A stretch of DNA of 9,387 nt from positions 1 through 9,387 of the forward strand of contig JBKDNL010000242.1 in NCBI GenBank assembly GCA_046343415.1, given 5' to 3'. Shown here piece after piece: positions 1 through 6,082 of this stretch; within the stretch, counting starts at the first letter, position 1; every line of letters starts with the position of its first letter. The notes below the pieces were generated by a model. It did not search any database. It had not been told where the DNA came from and worked only from the letters and a program-made list of their open reading frames with translations. Origin of the DNA: JALHMQ01 sp020248785. GTDB lineage: Bacteria > Pseudomonadota > Gammaproteobacteria > Burkholderiales > Burkholderiaceae_F. The translations under genes and the position numbers were made by a program.

Positions 1-119
1 GCGCAAGCCCGCGTCGCCCCGCGGGACCAAACTGGTTCTGGCCAAACGTCACTTCGCCACGCCGATTACAGAGGGAGAACTACCGCTTGCGGGGGCGACC
101 TGGTGAAACATCCGGGCTA
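1..119 (-). repeat. Partial copy of a dispersed structured repeat (copy 1)
   Basis: Positions 1-120 align without gaps to the reverse complement of 3857-3976. I count 104 of 120 identical bases, and 83-119 are identical throughout. This is the same element as the complete copy at 3860-4129, in opposite orientation and cut by the left edge of the window. The visible end carries the terminal inverted repeat, read on the - strand as TAGCCCGGATGTTTCACC. The divergence of about 13%, concentrated away from the end, suggests two old members of a family rather than a recent duplication. No transposase is visible. Short reading frames across it (for example + strand from 87) repeat in copy 2 and are by-products of the repeat. 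Confidence 0.85.
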
Positions 120-284
120 AGGCAGTCGATGCGTCGCCGGCCACCGATTGCTGGCGGCGGCAAAGCCAAGCACTTCCGCGTACGCATCGGCGGCGGTCGG
201 ACGTCCAATCCACGGCGTGATGCCGGTACCGCGCCCATTGACGCCATGCCGCCAGCTTGCGACATGCGGCGCTTTGGCTGACAC
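117..284 (-). CDS. Possible small or remnant reading frame ending in the repeat
   Basis: A - strand frame runs from GTG at 284-282 for 55 codons to TAG at 119-117. That TAG is the first triplet of the repeat. By eye roughly 70% of its codons end in G or C, and the peptide includes GTGITPWIGRPTAADAYAEV, which looks less random than the other frames here. No Shine-Dalgarno site is clear, and a stop lies a few codons upstream of the GTG, so it is not obviously the tail of a longer gene. I do not recognise the protein. It could be a small gene, the decayed 3' end of one, or chance in GC-rich DNA. Confidence 0.2.
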   Translation of the reverse strand: MSAKAPHVASWRHGVNGRGTGITPWIGRPTAADAYAEVLGFAAASNRWPATHRLP

Positions 285-362
285 TGCGCCGCCGCGCCGC
301 TAGCACTGCGTACAGCGTCGTTGAGCCTTGGTCCCTTCGGACACCACGAACCGACCGACTCC

Positions 363-1812
363 ATGAACGATGTTGCCAAGCGTCTGAAAGTCATCCTCGA
401 CGCCAACGGCAATGCGCTGATCGAAGACACCGACAGTTTGCGACGCCTGCTTTTGCGCGGTCAGCCAGATGGTCCGCCTGAAGTGCGGACGCTCGTGTTG
501 ATGGCTGAACGGGGTGCCGTCCAGCATCTGTTCAGATGGGCCAAGACGCCCACGGAACAACGTCCGGCCTACGTTCAAATGCGCAACCACATCGCACAAA
601 AGTTCGCGACGGCGGGCGTGCTGCCGGCCAGTGAGGTGCGCTGGGCGGTGGATACGTGGGTGGACGCCTTGCCAGCGTTGGCACAGCACGCCCGGCAGGC
701 GCCGCCGGGGGGCGCCCTCTCCCGCGCCAACTCCGCCAACGCCGGCCGGCACGCTGCCCGAGCCATCGCTCCTGCCAGCGGCAACGTCCTTGCCCGCGGC
801 GACACGAGCCTCCGCGGGCGCTGAGTCGCCTGCGTCAGCGCGAGCCACGCCCGGCATCCCGGAGCTCGTGCCACTCGCCCCGCCGCCGCCGTCGGCAGCG
901 CCCAACGGGGCAGCCCGCTCCGACTCGACCGCGGCGGTCGGCAAAGCCGCACCGCGAAACGCGTGCGCGCCAGCTCTGCCGAGCCACACGTCTACCGCAA
1001 TCGGCTGCTGCCGCCGATGGGGACGCCCGACGATGAACTCGAGGTCGCCGATGACGCAGCGCCTGTGGCGCCAGCGCCGACACCGACCGGTGCCCGTGTG
1101 GTGTCGCCCTTGCGCGGCTTTGGCTGGTACGTTGATACGTGGCGTCTGTTCGTTGCCCACCCGTTCCCGTGGTGGGGCTACCTGCTGGTCTTCCCGATCC
1201 TCAGCGTCGCGCCAGCCATCTTGCCTGTCGTCGGCGAAGTGACTGCCTTGCTGCTGAGCCCGATTTTGCTCGCCGGGGCTTTGCTTGGCGCCCACGCAGT
1301 GGACCAGGGGGGAGCCACTAAGGATTGGCCATGTCTTCGCCGGCTTCCGCAGGAATCCGCTTGGACTGATCCTCACCGTGAACCTGCAGGTGGGCATGAT
1401 CGGTGCTCTCGCCGTCGCCATGGCGTTTTGGCTGGGCGGCTCAGCGCTGCCGGGCTTGATGCAGACCACCCCAAGCGACGATCCAGCAGAAGCGCTGGCA
1501 TGGCTCTATGGCTTGGGGCCGCTCATGATCTTGCAGTTCGTGGTGCTGTTCTTGGTGTTGGTGGCAGCGTCGATGTCCATGTATTTCACCGCGCCGCTCG
1601 TGGCAATCCGTAACGAAAATCCGGTTCGCGCCGTTTGGCTCAGCATGACCGGTTTGCTCGAGAACGTCCTGGCGGGACTCGCCCGAACACTGGCCTCGTT
1701 GGTGCTCGCCCTATTGGCGACCATCCCGTTGGGCCTGGGCTGGCCGGTGTCGCCACCAATCATGATGCTCACACTGTGCGCGGCGTTCCGGGACGTCTAC
1801 CTGGAGCCGTAG
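363..1812 (+). pseudogene. BPSS1780-type membrane protein gene, frameshifted
   Basis: A single protein of about 480 residues can be read only by changing frame. ATG at 363 opens an N-terminal soluble domain (about 110 residues, containing ILDANGNALIEDTDSLRRLL) and continues to 824 in that frame. From the G6 run at 707-712 a Pro/Ala-rich linker continues in the next frame (+1). Somewhere between about 920 and 1000 it returns to the first frame, giving FGWYVDTWRLF and the first membrane segments (about 1120-1300). At a second G6 run, 1307-1312, it shifts again and runs to the stop at 1812, with hydrophobic segments near 1369-1440, 1515-1590 and 1660-1740. The C-terminal part, with FAGFRRNPLGL and ending FRDVYLEP, matches the layout of the BPSS1780 family of inner-membrane proteins, whose function is unknown to me. 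Removing one G from each run restores frame; the middle change needs one added base. ATG 363 is preferred over TTG 321, but neither has a good ribosome site. Sequencing error, decay and slippage are all possible. Confidence 0.7.
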
Positions 1813-1828
1813 CAGGCGGCGGCACAGC

Positions 1829-1852
1829 CTCGCACCGGGATCAGGGTGCGAG
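1829..1852 (+). terminator. GC-rich stem-loop after the membrane-protein gene
   Basis: CTCGCACC at 1829-1836 pairs perfectly with GGTGCGAG at 1845-1852, giving an 8-bp stem with an 8-base loop. It begins 17 bases after the stop at 1812. There is no T-tract after it, so it is not a classical intrinsic terminator; it could be a weak terminator or a 3'-end stabiliser. Confidence 0.3.
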
Positions 1853-1914
1853 CGAGGAGTGCAGCGCGTTGTCGATGGCCCGCGCGCAATCCGTCGATCA
1901 TTTCGCCAAATGCA

Positions 1915-1972
1915 AGCAAGCGCAGGCTTGCTCGCTCTCGCTTATCGCTAGACTTGCCCCCCTCGGCCGAGG
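1915..1972 (+). promoter_or_regulatory. Stem-loop and palindrome in the thiolase leader region
   Basis: AGCAAGC at 1915-1921 pairs with GCTTGCT at 1926-1932 (7 bp, 4-base loop). A perfect 12-base palindrome, CCTCGGCCGAGG, lies at 1961-1972. Between them TTGCTC (1928-1933) and TAGACT (1949-1954) resemble -35 and -10 boxes, but the spacer is only 15 bases. This is the likely promoter and leader of the thiolase gene. Which part binds polymerase or a regulator cannot be told from sequence alone. Confidence 0.25.
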
Positions 1973-2003
1973 CCCTGCCATCCCTGTCGGTCGCGATTGA
2001 TCC

Positions 2004-2008
2004 GGAGG
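2004..2008 (+). promoter_or_regulatory. Ribosome binding site fixing a TTG start
   Basis: GGAGG lies five bases before TTG at 2014. Reading from that TTG gives a 393-residue thiolase with the conserved IVIVSAARTP at its N-terminus. The longer in-frame extension upstream (from 1846) has no family similarity and crosses the stem-loops. Confidence 0.75.
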
Positions 2009-2013
2009 TTCTT

Positions 2014-3195
2014 TTGCCCGATTCCATCGTTATTGTTTCCGCCGCGCGCACGCCCATCGGCGGCATGCTCGGCGACTTTGCGTCGCTGCAGGCGCCACAA
2101 CTTGGCGCTGTTGCCATCAAGGCCGCGATGGAACGCGCCAACGTCAACGGCGACGCCGTCGATGAAGTGCTGTACGGCTGCTGCCTGATGGCCGGCCAGG
2201 GCCAGGCCCCCGCCCGGCAGGCCGCGCTCGCCGCGGGGCTTCCACAGTCGGCCGGCGCCGTGACCCTGTCGAAGATGTGTGGCTCGGGCATGCGCGCGAT
2301 GATGTTCGGCCACGACATGCTGGTGGCCGGCTCGGCCAACGTGATCGTCGCCGGCGGCATGGAAAGCATGACCAACGCGCCGCACCTGCTGGTCGGTTCG
2401 CGCAAGGGTTATCGCTACGGTGCCTTCACCACCTTCGACCACATGGCGCTCGATGGGCTGGAAGACGCCTACGAGCGCGGCAAGGCGATGGGCGTCTTTG
2501 CCGAGCAGTGCGTGGGCAAGTACGGATTCACGCGCGAGGCGCAAGATAAGTTTGCGATCGCGTCGCTGGAGCGCAGCGTCAAGGCCAACACCGACGGCAG
2601 CTTTGCCTGGGAGATCGCGCCGGTGACGCTGGCGGGCAAGGCGGGCGAGACCAAGATCGAAAAGGACGAGCAACCGTTCAAGGGCAAGCCCGACAAGATT
2701 CCGGGACTGAAGCCTGCATTCAAGAAGGACGGCACCATCACGGCAGCCAATGCGTCGTCGATCTCCGACGGCGCGGCAGCGCTCGTGATGATGCGTGACT
2801 CCACCGCCGAGAAGCTCGGCGTGCGGCCGATCGCGCGCATCCTGGCGCACAGCGTCCACGCCCAGGCGCCAGACTGGTTCACCACCGCGCCCGTGGGCGC
2901 CATCAGCAAGGTGCTCGCCAAGACCGGCTGGAAATCTGGTGACGTCGATCTGTGGGAGATCAACGAGGCCTTTGCCGCCGTGACCATGGCCGCGATGGTC
3001 GAGCACAATTTGCCGCACGAAAAGGTCAACATCCACGGTGGCGCCTGCGCCCTCGGCCACCCGATCGGCGCCTCGGGCGCGCGCATCGTCGTCACGTTGC
3101 TCGGCGCGCTCAAGAAGACCGGCGGCAAGCGCGGTGTCGCCGCGCTGTGCATCGGCGGGGGCGAGGCAACGGCGCTGGCGCTGGAGTTGATGTAG
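2014..3195 (+). CDS. Thiolase (acetyl-CoA C-acyltransferase)
   Basis: This cytosolic thiolase either joins two acetyl-CoA or cleaves 3-ketoacyl-CoA. It has 393 residues, the usual length for the family. The N-terminus reads IVIVSAARTPIGG. The nucleophilic cysteine is C89 in KMCGSGM. NEAFA is at 317-321, with N317. The catalytic histidine is H349 in GHPIGASGAR, and the second active cysteine is C379 in CIGGGEATA. All four catalytic positions of biosynthetic and degradative thiolases are therefore present. The start is TTG with GGAGG upstream. The exporter gene begins 17 bases after the stop, so the two are probably cotranscribed. The sequence differs clearly from what I recall of PhaA, and with an acyl-CoA dehydrogenase 2.9 kb downstream a catabolic role is plausible. 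Chain-length preference cannot be read from the sequence, so I give no gene symbol. Confidence 0.95.
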   Translation: MPDSIVIVSAARTPIGGMLGDFASLQAPQLGAVAIKAAMERANVNGDAVDEVLYGCCLMAGQGQAPARQAALAAGLPQSAGAVTLSKMCGSGMRAMMFGHDMLVAGSANVIVAGGMESMTNAPHLLVGSRKGYRYGAFTTFDHMALDGLEDAYERGKAMGVFAEQCVGKYGFTREAQDKFAIASLERSVKANTDGSFAWEIAPVTLAGKAGETKIEKDEQPFKGKPDKIPGLKPAFKKDGTITAANASSISDGAAALVMMRDSTAEKLGVRPIARILAHSVHAQAPDWFTTAPVGAISKVLAKTGWKSGDVDLWEINEAFAAVTMAAMVEHNLPHEKVNIHGGACALGHPIGASGARIVVTLLGALKKTGGKRGVAALCIGGGEATALALELM

Positions 3196-3212
3196 GCGCG
3201 GCCACGGGCGGC

Positions 3213-3860
3213 ATGTTCGGCACGCAGGATCTGCCGCTATTCATCGCGAGCGCGCTGGTGCTCAACGCCACGCCGGGCGTCGATCTGCTCTACACCGCCA
3301 GCCGGACCTTGCAGTCCGGCTGGCGCTCCGGTGTGGCGGCCGCGCTTGGCATTGGCGCCGGCTGCGTGGCGCACGCGCTGACGGCCGCACTTGGCTTGGC
3401 GGCCCTGCTGGTGGCGTCGAGCACGGCCTTTACCGTGATCAAGCTCCCGGGTGCGTTGTATCTCACGTGGCTGGCGTTCGGCCTGCTACGCGCCGCCTGG
3501 CGTGACGAACGCGCCACCGCCGGCAAGCAGGCAGGGCGCGGCGCCGCCAGCCTGCAACAGGTCTTCGTGCAGGGGTTCCTGACCAACGTGCTGAACCCCA
3601 AAGTGGCGTTGTTCTTCCTCGCGCTGCTGCCGCAGTTCATCGCGGCCGACGCGCCACATAAAGCGCTCGCCTTTCTATTTCTTGGATTCGTGTTCGTGGT
3701 CAACGGCACCCTGTTTTTGTTTGCCATCGTGGCGCTCGTCAGCCAGGCGCGCAGAGTCGGCATACCGACGTGTTGGGCGCGGCTGGCGCAGGCCACCGGT
3801 GGCCTGCTCTTTGCATTGCTGGCCTTGCGTCTGGCGCTGTCGAAGCCGCAGGCCGTCTAG
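3213..3860 (+). CDS. LysE/RhtB-family exporter
   Basis: This is an inner-membrane protein of 215 residues, the normal size for the LysE/RhtB group, which exports amino acids or related small molecules. The N-terminal helix carries the family signature around NATPGVDLLYTASRTLQSG (18-36), followed by a glycine/alanine-rich second helix. A short polar loop (about 92-112) precedes QGFLTNVLNPKVALFF, with N128 and P129, and there are two or three more hydrophobic segments to the C-terminus, about six helices in all. The ATG at 3213 starts right at the signature; its ribosome site is weak, as in a translationally coupled gene 17 bases behind the thiolase. The stop TAG at 3858-3860 is the edge of the repeat that follows, so insertion may have altered the native C-terminus. 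The substrate is unknown. Confidence 0.9.
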   Translation: MFGTQDLPLFIASALVLNATPGVDLLYTASRTLQSGWRSGVAAALGIGAGCVAHALTAALGLAALLVASSTAFTVIKLPGALYLTWLAFGLLRAAWRDERATAGKQAGRGAASLQQVFVQGFLTNVLNPKVALFFLALLPQFIAADAPHKALAFLFLGFVFVVNGTLFLFAIVALVSQARRVGIPTCWARLAQATGGLLFALLALRLALSKPQAV

Positions 3861-4129
3861 CCCGGATGTTTCACCAGGTCGCCCCCGCAAGCGGAAGTTC
3901 TTACTCTGTAATCAGCGTGACGAAGTGATGTCTGGACAAAACCACTTTGGTCCGTCAGGGCGGCGCGCGCTTGCGCGGCGCCCGCGCCTTCGCGGGGGCA
4001 GGCTCTGCGTGGCGAGCTTGCGGCTCAAGTGCTCGCCGATGCCCGCTGGCATCGGCTGCGCCCCTGTCGCCCAATCTGGATCGCGCACGCATCCGCGCAA
4101 CTCCCGCGTCCCTGATGAAACGTCCGGGC
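3860..4129 (-). mobile_element. MITE-like structured repeat, complete copy (copy 2)
   Basis: The element is about 270 bp and is bounded by imperfect 19-bp inverted repeats that match at 17 of 19 bases: GCCCGGATGTTTCACCAGG at 3860-3878 and the inverse of GCCCGGACGTTTCATCAGG at 4111-4129. Its left 117 bp recur, inverted, at 1-119. Internal hairpins are CCCGCG/CGCGGG (3981-3996), a bulged stem GGCGAG-CTTG / CAAG-TG-CTCGCC (4011-4037) and GCCGATGCC/GGCATCGGC (4035-4056). The last two share three bases at 4035-4037, so they are alternative folds. No reading frame inside resembles a protein. It fills the gap between the exporter and the SDR gene, whose ATG is 25 bases beyond its right end. The size, terminal inverted repeats and lack of coding fit a non-autonomous miniature transposable element or a REP/BIME-like repeat. 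The mobilising enzyme is not in the window, and no convincing target-site duplication is visible. Confidence 0.75.
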
Positions 4130-4154
4130 CGGGGCGGCTCCCAGGGGGTTCTCC

Positions 4155-4829
4155 ATGAGCAATGTCTTGATCGTTGGGGCCACACGCGGCATCGGGCTGG
4201 AACTGTCCCGCCAGTACGCGGCAGATGGCGCGCGCGTCTATGCGACCTACCGCAATGCGCAGGACGCGCCGCGCCTGCGTGAACTGGGGTGCCGCCCGCT
4301 GGCGCTGGACGTGCGCGACGCCACCGCAATCGCCGGCTTCGGCAGGCACTTCGATGGCGAGCGGCTCGATCTGGCAATCATCAATGCCGGTGTGGCCGGC
4401 CCACGCACGAGCGGGATTGCTTCCATCACGCAGGCCGATTTCGACACGGTCATGCACACCAACGTGCTGGCCGCCATGCAACTATTGCCGGTTCTCGCGC
4501 CAGCGCTCGTCAAAGCGCAGGGCAAGCTGGCCGTCATCTCCAGTCGCATGGGCTCCTCGACACTGATGATGAGTCCATCGTCATGGTTGTATCGGGCGAG
4601 CAAGGCAGCGCTCAACTCGGTGATGAAGGCCGCGAGCCTGGACCTGGGGCCCAAGGGCGTGGTGTGCATGGCGTTTCACCCAGGCTGGGTCAAGACGGAC
4701 ATGGGTGGGATGAACGCCGACCTCGACGTCGTCACGAGCGTGACTGGGCTGCGCCGCGTGATCGACAGTGCCAACGCTTCACACAACGGCAAGTTTCTCA
4801 ATTACACCGGCGAGCAATTCGAGTGGTAG
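4155..4829 (+). CDS. SDR-family NAD(P)-dependent oxidoreductase
   Basis: This is a cytosolic short-chain dehydrogenase of 224 residues, at the short end of the classical family (about 250). It has the Rossmann nucleotide loop GATRGIG (8-14), D52 in LALDVRD, NAG (77-79), N103, and the catalytic S130, Y146 and K150 (YRASKAALN). The C-terminal HPGWVKTDMGG follows the usual pattern. Arginine R33 just after the second strand (ATYRN) suggests a preference for NADPH. The compact form resembles the C-factor/sniffer-like SDRs of many proteobacteria, whose substrates are mostly unknown. AGGGGG at 4143-4148, six bases before the ATG, is the likely ribosome site. The gene starts just beyond the repeat, so its promoter lies in or next to that element. 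It may share a transcript with the two genes after it (56-base gap). Confidence 0.93.
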   Translation: MSNVLIVGATRGIGLELSRQYAADGARVYATYRNAQDAPRLRELGCRPLALDVRDATAIAGFGRHFDGERLDLAIINAGVAGPRTSGIASITQADFDTVMHTNVLAAMQLLPVLAPALVKAQGKLAVISSRMGSSTLMMSPSSWLYRASKAALNSVMKAASLDLGPKGVVCMAFHPGWVKTDMGGMNADLDVVTSVTGLRRVIDSANASHNGKFLNYTGEQFEW

Positions 4830-4885
4830 GACAAGCTGCCCGCTGGACGTCGCACGGGACGACGACGACGCGATAAGCAGGCAGC

Positions 4886-5317
4886 ATGCGAAGCTTTGGG
4901 ACGGTGCAGCAGGTGCAGGCAGTGAGCGAACGGCGTCTGATCAGTTCCGGCTCGCGTTTCGAAGCCGTGGCGGGCTACAGCCGTGCGGTGGACGACGGCC
5001 AGTACGTGCACGTGGCCGGCACCACCGGCTTCGACTATGCCCAGATGACGATCGCGCCAGACGCGCTGACGCAGTGCCACCAATGCTTCGCCAACATCGG
5101 CACGGCGCTGAAGGAGGCCGGCTGCACGCTCGATCATGTGGTGCGCGTGCGCTATTGCCTGGCCGACGTGCAACTGTTCGAGCAACTGGCACCGGTTTTC
5201 GGACAGTACTTTGCCAAGGCGCGCCCGGCGGCCACCGCGGTCGTGTGCGGTCTGGTCGATCCACGCATGCTGCTGGAGATCGAGGTTACCGCCCGGCTGC
5301 CGGAGCAATCGCAATGA
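4886..5317 (+). CDS. RidA (YjgF/YER057c/UK114) family protein
   Basis: This is a small cytosolic protein of 143 residues. Typical RidA proteins form trimers and hydrolyse reactive enamine/imine intermediates. The family fold is seen in YVHVAGTTGFD (about 46-56), CFANIGTALKEAGCTLDHVVRVRYCLAD (about 72-99) and the C-terminal LLEIEVTARLP. Aligned on the IEIE/LEIE segment, the position of the catalytic arginine (R105 of E. coli RidA, in VARLPK) falls in CGLVDPRM and is leucine here. The protein may thus belong to the Rid subgroups without enamine deaminase activity; that is inference from a by-eye alignment. GTG at 4922 is an alternative start that removes 12 residues. The stop overlaps the next gene (ATGA at 5314-5317), so the two are translationally coupled. 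Confidence 0.92.
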   Translation: MRSFGTVQQVQAVSERRLISSGSRFEAVAGYSRAVDDGQYVHVAGTTGFDYAQMTIAPDALTQCHQCFANIGTALKEAGCTLDHVVRVRYCLADVQLFEQLAPVFGQYFAKARPAATAVVCGLVDPRMLLEIEVTARLPEQSQ

Positions 5318-5988
5318 GTCCCGCGGGCAAGCGTGAGGCGACTGTAAGCGGGGGGGCGCCTGCTGCGCCGATGCAGGCAGACCGTGCCAATGCCTTGGAG
5401 GTCATCGCCCCGACCATCGTCGAGAGCAAGGCGGCGGCCAGCGCGTCGGCGCAGCCGACGGGCGCGCGCCGTTTTTCGGCGGCTGCCGCCCCCGCCGTGG
5501 GTGCCGACACCCTGGGGCATCTGCCGGCGCGGGAGAAAGTCACCGCGCCGCGACGCTTCAGCCTCACGCCGCAGCTGTCGCCTCCGGTCGTCGCCGGATT
5601 AGCCTTTGGGCTGTGTGGCATGCTGGCCGCGGCCACGTTGCAGCACACGCTCGCCGGTTTTGCGCAGGAAGGCGGCGCAAGCCCGCTGGTCTTCCTTGCC
5701 GTGCCGGGCTTGTTTGCGGCGCTGTTCGCCATTTTGGTCTATCAAGGTGCCCTCCAGAATGTCACGTCCATGGCGCAGTCGTTGTCGCGCGCGCTGCTGG
5801 TGGCGCTGTTGACCTGGGCATCGTTTTCCGCCCTGGCAACCAGCGTGTGGTGCAGACCCGAGCATTACAGCCAGTGCTACAGCAGCTTCCTGATCGTCTC
5901 GGGTCTCATCGGCGGCGGGCCCATGCTGCTGGCCGCCGGAACGGCCGGCGCGATTGTCGGCTGGTGGGTCTTGAAGCGGCGCCGCTAG
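5314..5988 (+). CDS. Membrane protein of unknown function with disordered N-terminus
   Basis: I do not recognise this 224-residue protein. The first 90 residues are rich in Ala, Pro, Ser and charged residues, with no signal peptide, and probably form a disordered cytoplasmic tail. Four hydrophobic stretches follow at about 92-112, 124-144, 158-178 and 191-218, and the protein ends in the basic anchor KRRR. Two cysteines, C180 and C188, lie in the loop before the last helix. The start ATG overlaps the RidA stop by four bases, so the gene should be cotranslated with it. A run of seven G (5350-5356) falls in codons 13-15 and is in frame in this sequence. Codon use matches the neighbours. It may be a lineage-specific inner-membrane protein; no function is claimed. 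Confidence 0.8.
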   Translation: MSPAGKREATVSGGAPAAPMQADRANALEVIAPTIVESKAAASASAQPTGARRFSAAAAPAVGADTLGHLPAREKVTAPRRFSLTPQLSPPVVAGLAFGLCGMLAAATLQHTLAGFAQEGGASPLVFLAVPGLFAALFAILVYQGALQNVTSMAQSLSRALLVALLTWASFSALATSVWCRPEHYSQCYSSFLIVSGLIGGGPMLLAAGTAGAIVGWWVLKRRR

Positions 5989-6059
5989 CCCTCGGCCGAC
6001 GCAAGATGACGCGCCGCGGCCGCCCGCATCAGCGCCCTGTTGCGGCCCGGGCCACAATA

Positions 6060-6080
6060 GGGGCTCAATTTGTGAGCCCC
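6060..6080 (+). promoter_or_regulatory. Perfect stem-loop just upstream of the acyl-CoA dehydrogenase start
   Basis: GGGGCTCA (6060-6067) and TGAGCCCC (6073-6080) form an 8-bp perfect inverted repeat around ATTTG. It ends two bases before ATG 6083 and occupies the place where a Shine-Dalgarno site should be; none is visible. It could be an operator for a dimeric repressor or an mRNA hairpin controlling translation. As a terminator for the upstream gene it lacks a T-tract. CACAAT at 6053-6058 could be a -10 box, but no good -35 is spaced to it. Confidence 0.5.
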
Positions 6081-6082
6081 CT

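Noticed and set aside
87..281. + strand reading frame starting MRGRPGETSG, with a matching - strand frame at 3675-3890
   Set aside because: Both begin in the shared repeat, so the identical first residues reflect the element. The rest of each lies in unrelated sequence or opposite the exporter gene.
121..362. Search for an RNA gene or an integration site beside copy 1
   Set aside because: No tRNA-like cloverleaf, T-rich terminator or direct repeat was seen in these 242 bases.
300..1469. Long - strand frame of 389 codons opposite the membrane-protein gene
   Set aside because: It is an antisense shadow rich in Arg, Gly and Ala, with no recognisable domain, while the + strand shows membrane segments and family motifs.
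3682..4158. + strand frame of 158 codons across the repeat
   Set aside because: It overlaps the end of the exporter in another frame and runs through the hairpins. The residues are those expected of GC-rich repeat DNA and show no domain.
6068..6077. Similarity of ATTTGTGAGC to half of the lac operator
   Set aside because: The match is short and lies across the loop of a different palindrome; there is no LacI-type gene in the window.
6060..6080. Intrinsic terminator for the membrane protein at 5314-5988
   Set aside because: The stem is good, but no T-tract follows and it abuts the next start codon, so control of the dehydrogenase gene is the better reading.
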